A stretch of 64,000 nt of DNA from Syntrophobacter fumaroxidans MPOB (GCF_000014965.1 NC_008554.1:4926252-4990251), one strand, 5' to 3'; shown: positions 19,222-27,340, counted from the first letter of the stretch. The notes: a model not told the origin generated them from the sequence alone. Program-made: numbers and translations.

Positions 19222-19345
19222 CCGGAAACCGTCCAGCCCGGATGTGTACGGGCTGGAGGATGTTTCCGGCCGGAGGCAGGGGAATCCGCGGGAAAATGCG
19301 GCTCCGATCCGGAGCGGCGGGATCAGGTTCCGGCGGGATTCCGGG
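19222..19345 (+). promoter_or_regulatory. Strongly structured 5' leader (unassigned RNA element)
   Basis: CCGGAAAC (19222-19229) pairs perfectly with GTTTCCGG (19262-19269). Inside it CCAGCCCG (19233-19240) pairs with CGGGCTGG (19249-19256), leaving an 8-base loop. It is followed by GGAATCC (about 19279) pairing with GGATTCC (about 19334), which encloses a GCTCCG-ATC-CGGAGC hairpin. The result is a two-domain fold between promoter and start codon. I do not recognise a known riboswitch class. Confidence 0.5.
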
Positions 19346-19462
19346 TTGTGATGAGGCTCTCCTCGATTCATACCAGGTTCTTCTCCGCGTTCCGAGTCCA
19401 CCTACAGGCACCTGGCAAGTGAAGGCGCGTATCAATTCGTCATGACGGAGGGAGAAACCAGA

Positions 19463-21055
19463 ATGAACTATTCCACACCAAATTCCAACGACGCAACCCT
19501 AACCTTCAACCGCTCGAAAAACGTCGTTCCGATGAGCGGTCTGTGCAGCCGGTGCATCGACGGATGCCGCGGCAACTGCGAGGTTTTCCGGGCGACCTTC
19601 AGAGGTCGTGAAGTCATTTATCCCGGGCCGTTCGGGCAAATCACCGCCGGCGGGGACAAGACCTTCCCGGTGGACTATTCGCACCTGAACATCCAGGGCT
19701 ACGCCATGGGAGCGCACGGTTTGCCGGCGGGAGTCCAAGGGGGTCCCGACACCGCGATTTTCCCCATCGTGAGCACGGAAACGGAATACGGCTGGGACGT
19801 CAAGGTGAAGATGGATATGCCCGTATTCACCGGCGCCCTCGGTTCCACCGAGATCGCGCGGGCGAACTGGGATCATTTTTCCGTGGGCGCGGCGATCAGC
19901 GGGGTGACCCTGGTCTGCGGCGAGAACGTGTGCGGCATCGATCCTTACCTGGTGCTCAACGATGCCAACCGCATCGTCAAGTCGCCTGAAATGGACCGCC
20001 GCATCGAAACCTACAAGCGCTACCACAACGGCCGCGGGGAGCTCCTGGTCCAGATGAACGTGGAAGACACCCGGCTGGGCGTGGCCGAATACGTCATTGA
20101 CAAGCACAAGCTGCAGACGATCGAGCTGAAATGGGGTCAAGGGGCGAAGTGCATCGGAGGGGAAATCAAGGTCGACAGCCTGGAGCGCGCCCTGGAGCTG
20201 CAGAGAAGGGGTTACATCGTCACGCCGGACCCCTCCAGCAAGATCATCCAGGCCGCCTACCACGAAGGCGCGATCAAGGAATTCGAGCGCCACAGCCGTC
20301 TTGGGTTCGTGAGCGAGGACGGTTTCCTCAAGGAGGTCGAGCGGTTGAGAAAACTCGGCTTCAAGCGCGTGACCCTTAAGACGGGAGCTTACAGCCTCCG
20401 GGAACTGGCCATGGCGATCAAGTGGGGCTCCAAGGCCCGGGTCGACCTGCTCACCATTGACGGCTCCGGGGGAGGCACGGGCATGAGCCCCTGGCGGATG
20501 ATGGAGGAGTGGGGCATTCCGTCCCTGTACCTGCATTCGGTGGCCTACGAGTTCTGCGATAAGCTTGCTCAAAAGGGAGAGCGGGTGCCCGATATCGCCT
20601 TTGCCGGCGGGTTCTCCAGCGAAGACGGCATCTTCAAGGCGCTTGCCCTTGGCGCGCCTTACGTGAAGGCGGTCTGCATGGGTCGCGCGTTGATGATACC
20701 CGGAATGGTCGGGAAGAACATCGCCCAGTGGCTCAAGAAGGACGATCTGCCCAAGACCGTCAGCCAGTACGGCAAGACCGTCGAAGAAATTTTCGTGGGC
20801 TATCAGGCCGTCAAGGACATGGTCGGCGAAGACGAGATCAAAAAGATACCGCTTGGGGCCATCGGGTTTTACAGCTATGCGGACAAACTGAAAGTGGGTC
20901 TGCAGCAGTTGATGGCCGGCGCCAGGCGGTTCAAGGTGAGCGCGATCAGCCGCAGAGACTTGATGTCGCTCACCGAGGAATGCTCCAAGGTGACCAAGAT
21001 TCCCTACGTGCTGGATGCGTACCGGGAGGAGGCGGAAGCCATCCTGAACGGTTAA
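19463..21055 (+). CDS. FMN-binding glutamate synthase-like protein (GltB central-domain family)
   Basis: 530 residues of the glutamate-synthase alpha-subunit FMN/TIM-barrel family, without the N-terminal amidotransferase or C-terminal GXGXG domain. The N-terminus carries a Cys cluster CSRCIDGCRGNC (residues 28-39), suggesting an iron-sulfur or metal site. The FMN-phosphate region is seen in LLTIDGSGGGTGMSPWRMM (about residue 330) and IAFAGGFSSEDGIFKALALG (about 380). The start ATG at 19463 is chosen because GGAGG stands 11 bases upstream; an in-frame ATG at 19442 lies before that site. Such stand-alone proteins may be ferredoxin-dependent glutamate synthases or other FMN enzymes. The gene faces the KaiC/HTH/cupin regulator across a shared terminator. 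Confidence 0.85.
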   Translation: MNYSTPNSNDATLTFNRSKNVVPMSGLCSRCIDGCRGNCEVFRATFRGREVIYPGPFGQITAGGDKTFPVDYSHLNIQGYAMGAHGLPAGVQGGPDTAIFPIVSTETEYGWDVKVKMDMPVFTGALGSTEIARANWDHFSVGAAISGVTLVCGENVCGIDPYLVLNDANRIVKSPEMDRRIETYKRYHNGRGELLVQMNVEDTRLGVAEYVIDKHKLQTIELKWGQGAKCIGGEIKVDSLERALELQRRGYIVTPDPSSKIIQAAYHEGAIKEFERHSRLGFVSEDGFLKEVERLRKLGFKRVTLKTGAYSLRELAMAIKWGSKARVDLLTIDGSGGGTGMSPWRMMEEWGIPSLYLHSVAYEFCDKLAQKGERVPDIAFAGGFSSEDGIFKALALGAPYVKAVCMGRALMIPGMVGKNIAQWLKKDDLPKTVSQYGKTVEEIFVGYQAVKDMVGEDEIKKIPLGAIGFYSYADKLKVGLQQLMAGARRFKVSAISRRDLMSLTEECSKVTKIPYVLDAYREEAEAILNG

Positions 21056-21082
21056 CCGTCCCGTCACGACAGGAAACAGAAG

Positions 21083-21125
21083 AAGGGCGCCCCTCCCGGT
21101 TCCGGGGAGGAGCGCCCTTTGTTTT
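21083..21125 (+). terminator. Bidirectional intrinsic terminator
   Basis: A long GC-rich stem, AAGGGCGC...GCGCCCTT (21083-21090 with 21112-21119) with an inner CCTCCC/GGGGAGG arm, is followed by TTTGTTTT. It lies between two convergent genes. Confidence 0.85.
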
Positions 21126-21143
21126 CAACCGTGGGTCGTCCGG

Positions 21144-22442
21144 TCATCTCACCTTGATCCACAACATTTTGGCCGGGGTCGTTCCGGGGTTTTTCCACTG
21201 GGTGGGGATGTCCGAAGTCAGGTAGACGGTGTCGCCGGCGCGAACCGTGTGCACTTCCTTCTCCAGCCGCACCTGCAGCTCCCCGCTGATCAGGTAGCCG
21301 ATTTCTTCGCCCTTGTGGGAAAAAAAGTGCGAAAAAACGGTCTTTTCGGATGGAATCTCGATGAGGTACGGTTCCACCTTGAAATCCGAGTCGATGGGCG
21401 TCAGCGCCCTGGCATAGATACTGCCTTCCGGGAAGTCCGCGAACTTCACCTGGAGCGACTCCATTGCGGAGAACACGAATTTCTTCTTTCCTGCAAGGCG
21501 TTCCTGGAAAAAAGAGCTGATATCCACCGAAAGCACTTCGGCCATCTTCATGAGCGCCGGCAGGGAAGGGTATATGAGGTTGCTCTCCACCTGGGAAATG
21601 GTGCTCGGAGTGACGCCCACGGATTTGGCCAGTTCCGTCTGGGAGATTCCTCGCTTGGTGCGAAGCTCCTTCAGACGCAGACCGAGATCGATGCCTCCGT
21701 GGGAGCGTTTTTCCTCGTCGAAGGTGACGACCGAGTCTTTGACCCAGTAATTGTACGGCTTGTGCAGGGTTTCGAGCTCCCGTTTCTCCGCCTTGAGAAC
21801 GGAGAGGGAAGTGGTTCCCCGCCGGATCGAAAGCTCGATGACCACCTGGGCGATCTGACTGATCTGGGCGCGCAGCCGCGGGGTATGCGCCTTCTTTTCC
21901 ATGATCCAGTAGGCGACGGTGTTCAGTTCGTACAACCGCGGGCAGGAATGCGAGTAGAAGTTGAGGATGTGATCTTCGCCGCCCCAGAGCTCCTGCATGC
22001 CCGTGATGCTCTCGAAAACGAACCGGACGTCTCCTTTCAGGCCGGCGTGCACTCCGTACAGCACGTCCACGACTTCGTCGACGCGCCGAGGATCCTTGAC
22101 GCGTACGATCCGGCCCGTCAGTTCCGGGGGGGCCTCGTCATAGAACTTCAGGAAGATGGACGATGAAGCGCCCTTGCCGCTCGTGAAACAATCGAGAACA
22201 GTCAGCGAGGGGTCCGAGGAAAAAGGGCCGAGCTTGTCGATGAGGTTTCGCGGCGACCTGTCGAAACTCACGTAGACTAGGGGTTTCTTGTCTGCCAGGG
22301 AGGTCTGGATGAAGCTGAGGCAGAAGGCGGATGCGAGACTCCCCGAATCATCATGCCAAACGACGTTGTCGCCGATGCGCAGACCGCCCAGCAGGCGATC
22401 CAACTGGCTGACTCCCGAGCTGATCCGTAGTTTCTTCAACAT
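21144..22442 (-). CDS. KaiC-like ATPase domain / XRE HTH / cupin fusion regulator
   Basis: 432-residue three-part protein. Residues 1-225 resemble the RecA/KaiC fold (ISSGVSQLDRLLGGLRIGDN start), but the Walker A loop reads IGDNVVWHDDSGS and lacks the GKT/S lysine, so ATP binding is doubtful. Residues about 255-312 are an XRE-type helix-turn-helix (LRLKELRTKRGISQTELAKS then VTPSTISQVESN). Residues about 360-432 are a cupin barrel (FSHKGEEIGYLISGELQVRL, AGDTVYLTSDIPTQWKN). Single-domain HTH-cupin regulators usually sense a small metabolite; the degenerate KaiC part is an unusual extra. The start ATG at 22442 begins directly at the KaiC-like fold. It may regulate the convergent glutamate-synthase-like gene or the divergent attenuated liv operon; both are inference from position. 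Confidence 0.8.
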   Translation of the reverse strand: MLKKLRISSGVSQLDRLLGGLRIGDNVVWHDDSGSLASAFCLSFIQTSLADKKPLVYVSFDRSPRNLIDKLGPFSSDPSLTVLDCFTSGKGASSSIFLKFYDEAPPELTGRIVRVKDPRRVDEVVDVLYGVHAGLKGDVRFVFESITGMQELWGGEDHILNFYSHSCPRLYELNTVAYWIMEKKAHTPRLRAQISQIAQVVIELSIRRGTTSLSVLKAEKRELETLHKPYNYWVKDSVVTFDEEKRSHGGIDLGLRLKELRTKRGISQTELAKSVGVTPSTISQVESNLIYPSLPALMKMAEVLSVDISSFFQERLAGKKKFVFSAMESLQVKFADFPEGSIYARALTPIDSDFKVEPYLIEIPSEKTVFSHFFSHKGEEIGYLISGELQVRLEKEVHTVRAGDTVYLTSDIPTQWKNPGTTPAKMLWIKVR

Positions 22443-22689
22443 GTCTTGATCCCTTGTCGATGCGGTATGAACAGTCTGGAATTCCAGGAAAAATTCAATG
22501 CGAGCCGCAGTTTCTCACTTCGCGTTATCAATACCTCATTCTCATCATCACTTCAATCCACAATAAGCGCCGGCCCGAAGCAACCAGCGTCCCGCCGGAA
22601 GCCGCCGCGAAAGGTTCCTCGATTCGGAGTCCCCGTGGTTTCGGCCATGGCGATCGGGCTTTTGCCGTTGATATTTCAGTCGTTTTGTC

Positions 22690-22719
22690 TTGACTTGGCC
22701 GCGTGGAGTCGAGTATAAG
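22690..22719 (+). promoter_or_regulatory. Strong candidate promoter of the liv-paaK-ior operon
   Basis: TTGACT (22690-22695), an 18-base spacer and TATAAG (22714-22719); each box matches the sigma-70 consensus at five of six positions. The predicted start near 22726 gives a leader of about 290 bases. Confidence 0.65.
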
Positions 22720-22772
22720 GAGCCGTTCGCGAAACTATCTTTTGGAGATTCGAGCAAGAGGAATGAAGACAA

Positions 22773-22844
22773 TGAAGGGTGGAGACCGGCAGGATCGCTA
22801 TTACTACTCCTATATTTATTCGAGGCGGTCTGCCCTTGCGTGAA
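22773..22844 (+). CDS. Tyr-rich leader peptide of a transcription attenuator
   Basis: A 23-codon frame from ATG 22773 to TGA 22842-22844, with AGAGGA nine bases upstream. An alternative in-frame ATG at 22764 would add three residues but has no room for a ribosome site. The middle reads YYYSYIY: five Tyr codons within seven (22800-22820). The stop codon lies just after the first pairing segment of the attenuator hairpins. Tyr-rich stretches of this kind act as charged-tRNA sensors in trp/phe/his-type leaders. The frame is too short to be expected by chance to combine this codon run, a ribosome site and correctly placed terminators. Confidence 0.7.
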
Positions 22845-22941
22845 TGAGCCTGTAGGAACAGGCCGTGGGCAGACCGCATGCCGGTTCGCCCACGGCTTTT
22901 TTCGTTTTGGAGCCGTGGTCTTTGTTGCCGCGGCTTTTTTG
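22826..22941 (+). promoter_or_regulatory. Transcription attenuator with two tandem terminators
   Basis: Segments: 1 = GCGGTCTGCCC (22826-22836); 2 = 22863-22878; 3 = GCCCACGGC (22889-22897); 4 = GCCGTGG (22913-22919); 5 = CCGCGGC (22929-22935). Segment 2 can pair with 1 (GGGCAGACCGC, 22868-22878) or, overlapping by four bases, with 3 (GCCGTGGGC, 22863-22871). Segment 4 can pair with 3 or with 5. Pairings 2:3 and 4:5 are each followed directly by six T's (22898-22903, 22936-22941) and so are intrinsic terminators. Pairings 1:2 plus 3:4 exclude both. A ribosome stalled at the first Tyr codons leaves segment 1 free (read-through). A ribosome at the stop codon covers segment 1 (termination). Confidence 0.7.
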
Positions 22942-22945
22942 TTTG

Positions 22946-22967
22946 GTGCGCCCGGCGGGGCGCACCC
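22946..22967 (+). promoter_or_regulatory. Perfect 9-bp hairpin before livK
   Basis: GGTGCGCCC (22946-22954) and GGGCGCACC (22959-22967) around a four-base loop, 46 bases before the livK start. It has no T-tract, so it is more likely an mRNA-stabilising or insulating stem than a terminator. Confidence 0.6.
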
Positions 22968-23013
22968 GCTTCAACCCTTAGAGCCCTGTACCGGCACACG
23001 GAGGAAAACAATC

Positions 23014-24195
23014 ATGAAGAAACGGAGAAACTGGCTTGCAGCGGCGCTCACCATCTGCACATTCCTGGGTGCGCTCTTTGCTCCGATCATCGGTCCGAAT
23101 GTCCTGGCCGCTCCGGAGCCCTACAAGATCGGCGCGGTTTTTTCCATCACGGGGGTCGGTTCGTTCCTGGGCGAGCCGGAGAAGAAAACGGCGGAAATGA
23201 TTCGCGACGAGATCAACAAGCAGGGGGGAATCAACGGGCATCCGGTCGAGCTGATCATCTACGATGACGAGAGCGACACCACGAAGTGCACGCTCGCGGT
23301 GAAAAAGCTGATCAAGAAGGACGAAGTCCCGGTGATCATCGGTCCCACGCGCAGCGGGGAGAGCATCGCCGTGGCCACCGTCGCCGAAGAGTCCAAGGTG
23401 CCTCTCATCTCGTGCGCGACCAGCTACAAGATCGTGACCCCCATCGAGAGCCGCAAATGGGTGTACAAGGTTGCGGGCTCCGACGCCCACGTGGTCGGCA
23501 AGATGTACGACTACATGAAGGGCAAGGGGGTGAAGAAGGTCGCCATCATGACCGACTCCAGCGGATATGGAGCGAGCGGGCGGGAGGAGCTGCTCCGGCT
23601 GGCGCCCGAATACGGGTTTACCATCGTGGCGGATGAACGGTTCGATCCCAAGGACACGGACCTCACGGCCCAAATGACCAAAATCCGCGGCACCCAGCCG
23701 CAGGCCGTCGTGAACTGGTCCATCGGCCCCACCCAGATCCTGGCGATCAAGACGTGGAGAGACCTCGGGATGGATGCCATCCCGCTCTTCCAGAGCCACG
23801 GTTTCGGGAGCCTGAAAAATTTGGAACTGGCGGGAAAAGCGGCCGAGGGCGTGCTGCTGCCCCTGGCTCGTGTGAATGTCGGCTCCCTGCTCCCCGACAG
23901 CCAGCCCCAGAAGAAAATCATCCTTGAATACACCAGGGCATACGAGACGCTCTACAAGGAACCCATCTCATCTTTCGGCGGTCACGCCTGGGATTCGATG
24001 CACCTCGCCATGGCCGCGCTCAAAGCGGTTGGGCCCGATCCGGCCAAAATCCGCGACCATATCGAACAGACCAAGGGTTTCGTCGGCATGCACGGTATTT
24101 TCAATTTCTCCCCGCAGGACCACTGCGGGTTGAGCAAGGACGACCTGGAAATGATCGTGGTCAAGGATGGGAAGTGGGCGCTGGCCACGCCTTGA
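23014..24195 (+). CDS. livK: ABC transporter substrate-binding protein (LivK family)
   Basis: 393-residue periplasmic binding protein of the branched-chain/aromatic amino acid and organic acid class. A signal peptide spans residues 1-32 (basic MKKRRN start, hydrophobic core, VLAA cleavage-type end). The mature part begins PYKIGAVFSITGVGSFLGEP, the standard type I fold opening. Later segments such as VPVIIGPTRSGESIAVATVA and GAKKVAI-type strands fit the two lobes. The ATG at 23014 has GGAGG upstream. It is the first structural gene behind the Tyr attenuator, so its ligand may be an aromatic amino acid or aryl acid rather than leucine; family membership alone cannot decide. The long upstream frame from 22690 is noncoding leader. 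Confidence 0.9.
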   Translation: MKKRRNWLAAALTICTFLGALFAPIIGPNVLAAPEPYKIGAVFSITGVGSFLGEPEKKTAEMIRDEINKQGGINGHPVELIIYDDESDTTKCTLAVKKLIKKDEVPVIIGPTRSGESIAVATVAEESKVPLISCATSYKIVTPIESRKWVYKVAGSDAHVVGKMYDYMKGKGVKKVAIMTDSSGYGASGREELLRLAPEYGFTIVADERFDPKDTDLTAQMTKIRGTQPQAVVNWSIGPTQILAIKTWRDLGMDAIPLFQSHGFGSLKNLELAGKAAEGVLLPLARVNVGSLLPDSQPQKKIILEYTRAYETLYKEPISSFGGHAWDSMHLAMAALKAVGPDPAKIRDHIEQTKGFVGMHGIFNFSPQDHCGLSKDDLEMIVVKDGKWALATP

Positions 24196-24613
24196 TGCGG
24201 CGCGGAGCCCATGCCGCCCGCCTCGGGCTGAAGGGGCGGGCGGATGCCTCGCCGGGGTCCGCCTGAGAGACGACGATCGGACGAAAGCCCTCCACCGGCG
24301 CCCGCCGGGGGCTTTCGTCCCGGAGCCCGGCCCGCGGGAGCGGCTGTGGCGGGTTTTCTCCCGACAACCCGGCCGGCCCGGCGGGGATGAGGGATTGTGA
24401 TCCGATTTCACACCAAAATCATTGACATGAACGGTCCGTTGAGTTTTAAGACTTCCGGGGACTTGTTCAGCCTCGTGCCCGAACCGCTGGAATCCGGTTG
24501 CCATTCTGAACCGGCCCGGACGGGGCTGAGGCGGAGTCGCGGGATCGTCTTGAACCTGACCCGGTCACAGGACACGAAAGGATTGTACCCCGGCGGGGGC
24601 GGATTGTTTCAGT
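24196..24613. other. Intercistronic gap livK-livH with large hairpin
   Basis: About 420 bases without a gene. The main feature is the hairpin at 24279-24320. Confidence 0.6.
24279..24320 (+). promoter_or_regulatory. Large intercistronic hairpin
   Basis: GGACGAAAGCCC (24279-24290) pairs fully with GGGCTTTCGTCC (24309-24320), and inside it CCGGCG/CGCCGG form a second arm. No T-tract follows. Stems of this kind after a binding-protein gene commonly protect its mRNA and reduce downstream expression. Confidence 0.6.
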
Positions 24614-25501
24614 ATGGGAACGGACATACTCCAGTACACCATCAGCGGTCTTACCATCGGCGTGATCTACGCCATGGTGGCGCTTGGCTACAACATCATT
24701 TACAACGTCACTGAAATCATCAATTTCGCTCAGGGTGAGTTCGTGATGCTCGGCGGTCTTTTTGCCGCCTTTTTTATTGGCGTCCTCCGGCTTCCTATCG
24801 TGGTGGGCTTCTTCGGCGCGGTTCTCGCCACCGGCCTGGTGGGTCTCGTCATGGAGCGGTTCGTGATCCGGCGGGCGAAAAACGCGAGCGTACTCTCGCT
24901 GATCATCATCACCATTGCCCTCTCGATCCTGCTCAAAGGGGGCGCCATGATCTGGTGGGGGAAGGACCCTCACAGCGTTCCCGCCTTCAGCGCCGGTGGT
25001 CCCATTCTTGTGGCCGGCGCCGCCATCCAGACCCAGGCGTTCTGGGTCGTGGGCGTCAGCGCGCTGATCGTGATCGGTCTCACCGTCTTCTTCCACAGGT
25101 CCACCTACGGCAAGGCCATGCTCGCCTGCGCCGACAATCCCAACGCGGCGCGCATGGTGGGAATCCCGGTCCGTCGGATGGTGCTGCTGTCCTTTGTGCT
25201 GAGCGCGGGCATCGGGGCGGCCGCCGGGGTGATCATTACCCCAATATCGATGATGGAATTCGATCGAGGTGCCCTCCTCGGGCTGAAGGGTTTCGGGGCC
25301 GCGGCGCTCGGAGGGCTGGGAAGCTTCTTCGGGGCGCTGGTGGCAGGCGCGATCCTGGGGCTTGCCGAATCGTTTTGCGCGGGGTACGTGTCTTCGGGGT
25401 ACAAGGACGCGGTGGCCCTCGTCTTGCTCTTGCTGGCATTGTTCTTCAAACCCGAGGGCCTTTTCGGCAGTGGCGAGGCCGCCAAGCTGAAAAGGTTCTA
25501 G
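24614..25501 (+). CDS. livH: Branched-chain amino acid-type ABC permease LivH
   Basis: 295-residue inner-membrane permease with about eight hydrophobic helices. It has the family opening TISGLTIGVIYAMVALGYN and the NFAQGEFVMLGG segment. The cytoplasmic coupling motif that contacts the ATPase is visible as CADNPNAARMVGIPVRR, followed by FVLSAGIGAAAGVI. The start at 24614 has only a weak ribosome site, which fits with lower expression than livK. The next gene starts 14 bases downstream, so livH and livM are translated from one message. Confidence 0.93.
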   Translation: MGTDILQYTISGLTIGVIYAMVALGYNIIYNVTEIINFAQGEFVMLGGLFAAFFIGVLRLPIVVGFFGAVLATGLVGLVMERFVIRRAKNASVLSLIIITIALSILLKGGAMIWWGKDPHSVPAFSAGGPILVAGAAIQTQAFWVVGVSALIVIGLTVFFHRSTYGKAMLACADNPNAARMVGIPVRRMVLLSFVLSAGIGAAAGVIITPISMMEFDRGALLGLKGFGAAALGGLGSFFGALVAGAILGLAESFCAGYVSSGYKDAVALVLLLLALFFKPEGLFGSGEAAKLKRF

Positions 25502-25514
25502 GAAGGTCGACAGG

Positions 25515-26498
25515 ATGAACCGAAGGGAATGGCTGGGTTTTCTCTGCGCCGCGCTGTTCATCGGGGTTTTCCCCTGGGTTGTCGTCCCGTTCAAGGCGGT
25601 TTCCCACTATGTGGACGTGATGGTCTTCGCCGGGATTTTCAGCCTGGTGTCGCTCGGTCTGAGCATGCTCATGGGCTTTGCGGGGCAGATTTCCATGGCC
25701 CAGGCGGCTTTTTTCGGAATCGGCGCCTACACCTCGGGCATCCTGACGAGCCGCTTCGGGTGGAACCCGGTGCCGGCGATGCCGATCGGCATGCTTGCCT
25801 CGGCGGCCGTCGCCTGGCTGATCGGAATTCCGGCCCTGCGTCTGAAAGGCCATTACCTTGCCATGGCGACCCTCGGGTTCGGAGTCATCGTCCACATCGT
25901 GCTCGGCGAGGAAGTGGCATGGACCGGCGGACCGTCGGGCATGTCGGACATTCCGCGCCTGCGCTTCGGCGACGTCAGGATCACCGGCGAAATCGCCTGG
26001 TACTATATTGTCTGGGTCACGGTGTTCATCGGACTGGTCTTTTGCTTCCATATCCTGCGTTCGAGGGTGGGGCGGGCGCTGCGGGCCATCCATGAAGAGG
26101 AGACGGCGGCGGAATCCATGGGAGTTCCCACCGCTCGGTACAAGCTCCAGGTGTTTGTGTTGAGCGCGGTTTTTGCGGCCCTGGCCGGAAGCTTTTACAC
26201 CCATTATGTGACCTGCCTCAATCCCGGCTCGTTCAACCTGATGTGGTCCATCCGTTTCGTCCTCATGGTGATGGTGGGCGGCATGCAGAGCCTTTGGGGA
26301 GCCATTGTCGGGACGGTCCTGCTGACCTTTGTGGGGAATGAATGGCTGCAGGTTTTTGCCGATTTCGAGATCGTGATCTACGGGGCGATCCTGCTGGTGG
26401 TCGCCCTGTTCCTGCCCGGCGGCCTGATGTCTCTTGCCGGCAGGTGGACGTCGGCGGGGTCTCGGACCGTTGCCGCGCCGGATGACGGGGGCTCATGA
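25515..26498 (+). CDS. livM: Branched-chain amino acid-type ABC permease LivM
   Basis: 327-residue second permease subunit, forming the membrane channel with LivH. Typical features: GLSMLMGFAGQISMAQAAFF near residue 45, the GHYLAMATLGFG segment near 110, and the coupling loop RALRAIHEEETAAESMGV near 190. The 3' end overlaps the ATPase gene by four bases (ATGA at 26495-26498), a sign of translational coupling. Nothing unusual is seen apart from the position inside the attenuated operon. Confidence 0.93.
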   Translation: MNRREWLGFLCAALFIGVFPWVVVPFKAVSHYVDVMVFAGIFSLVSLGLSMLMGFAGQISMAQAAFFGIGAYTSGILTSRFGWNPVPAMPIGMLASAAVAWLIGIPALRLKGHYLAMATLGFGVIVHIVLGEEVAWTGGPSGMSDIPRLRFGDVRITGEIAWYYIVWVTVFIGLVFCFHILRSRVGRALRAIHEEETAAESMGVPTARYKLQVFVLSAVFAALAGSFYTHYVTCLNPGSFNLMWSIRFVLMVMVGGMQSLWGAIVGTVLLTFVGNEWLQVFADFEIVIYGAILLVVALFLPGGLMSLAGRWTSAGSRTVAAPDDGGS

Positions 26499-27280
26499 AA
26501 GAGGATTCCAGAGATTCCCAAGCCGCGCTGCTGGAACTCCACGAGCTGGAGATGCGGTTTGGCGGCATCACGGCCCTGCGGGGGTTGACCTACGAGGTCC
26601 CGGCAAACATCATCCAGGCGGTGATCGGGCCGAACGGCGCAGGGAAGACGACGCTCTTTCACTGTATCAGCGGCCTGCTCAGGCCCACCTCGGGGCGCAT
26701 CGTCTTCGAAGGGCGGGAGATCGACGGCATGCTTCCGAACCGGATCACCCGGCGTGGTATTTCCCGGACGTTCCAGCACGTGGCGCTGTTCCGGTCCATG
26801 ACCGTGCTCGAGAACGTGATGCTCGGCCGCCATCCGAGGACCCATCGGGGTTTCCTGTCCACCGGCCTGCGGTTGCCCGGCATGAGGTCCGAGGAACGGC
26901 GCATCAGGAAGGACGCCGAGGAGTATCTCGAGTTCGTCGGACTGAGCGATGCCCGGGGGCTCCCGGCCGGAAGCCTGCCCCTGGGAAAGCAGAAGATTCT
27001 CGAAATCGCCCGCGCCCTGGCCACCGAGCCCTCGCTCGTCTTGCTCGACGAGCCCGCGGGCGGCCTCAACATGAAGGAAACCGAGGAGCTTGGGGAGCTC
27101 ATCCGGCGCATTCGCACGCGCGGCGTGACCGTGCTGCTGGTGGAGCACGATATGAACCTTGTCATGGAGATTTCCGACCGCATCCTCGTGCTGCACTACG
27201 GGCAGCGATTGGCCAGCGGGACCCCGGATGAAGTCAAGGATCACCCCGCGGTCATCGAGGCCTATCTCGGAGGGGAGTAG
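26495..27280 (+). CDS. livG: ABC transporter ATP-binding protein LivG
   Basis: 261-residue ATPase of the transporter. Walker A is GPNGAGKTT near residue 50, the Q-loop is in RTFQHVALF, the signature motif is the variant LPLGKQK, Walker B is LVLLDEPAGGLN, and the switch His is in VLLVEHDMNLVM. The signature deviates from LSGGQ/LSYGQ in the family, but LivG proteins are relaxed here. It overlaps livM by four bases; its own start (ATG 26495) is therefore fixed by coupling. Confidence 0.93.
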   Translation: MKEDSRDSQAALLELHELEMRFGGITALRGLTYEVPANIIQAVIGPNGAGKTTLFHCISGLLRPTSGRIVFEGREIDGMLPNRITRRGISRTFQHVALFRSMTVLENVMLGRHPRTHRGFLSTGLRLPGMRSEERRIRKDAEEYLEFVGLSDARGLPAGSLPLGKQKILEIARALATEPSLVLLDEPAGGLNMKETEELGELIRRIRTRGVTVLLVEHDMNLVMEISDRILVLHYGQRLASGTPDEVKDHPAVIEAYLGGE

Positions 27281-27340
27281 TCGTTCGTCCAGGATCGGCC
27301 CGTATTTTTCGGATCGTCCGTTGTTCCCGGGTGGAAACAC

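Larger units (their letters stand above)
18795..19462. other. Intergenic region: promoter and structured leader
   Basis: About 670 bases. The first 320 show nothing recognisable. The rest holds the promoter at 19123 and the hairpin-rich leader of the glutamate-synthase-like gene, each listed separately. Confidence 0.6.
22443..23013. other. Divergent intergenic region carrying the attenuator leader
   Basis: About 570 bases between the regulator gene and livK. The first 240 hold no feature I can name. The rest holds promoter, leader peptide and alternating hairpins, listed individually. Confidence 0.7.

Noticed and set aside
22826..22967. REP-type intergenic repeat cluster
   Set aside because: The hairpins overlap in mutually exclusive pairs, have T-tracts at exact distances and follow a Tyr-rich short frame, which fits an attenuator better than REP elements.
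22690..23013. 108-codon N-terminal extension of the LivK frame
   Set aside because: It would cross the attenuator stems, and the signal peptide with a good ribosome site starts at 23014.
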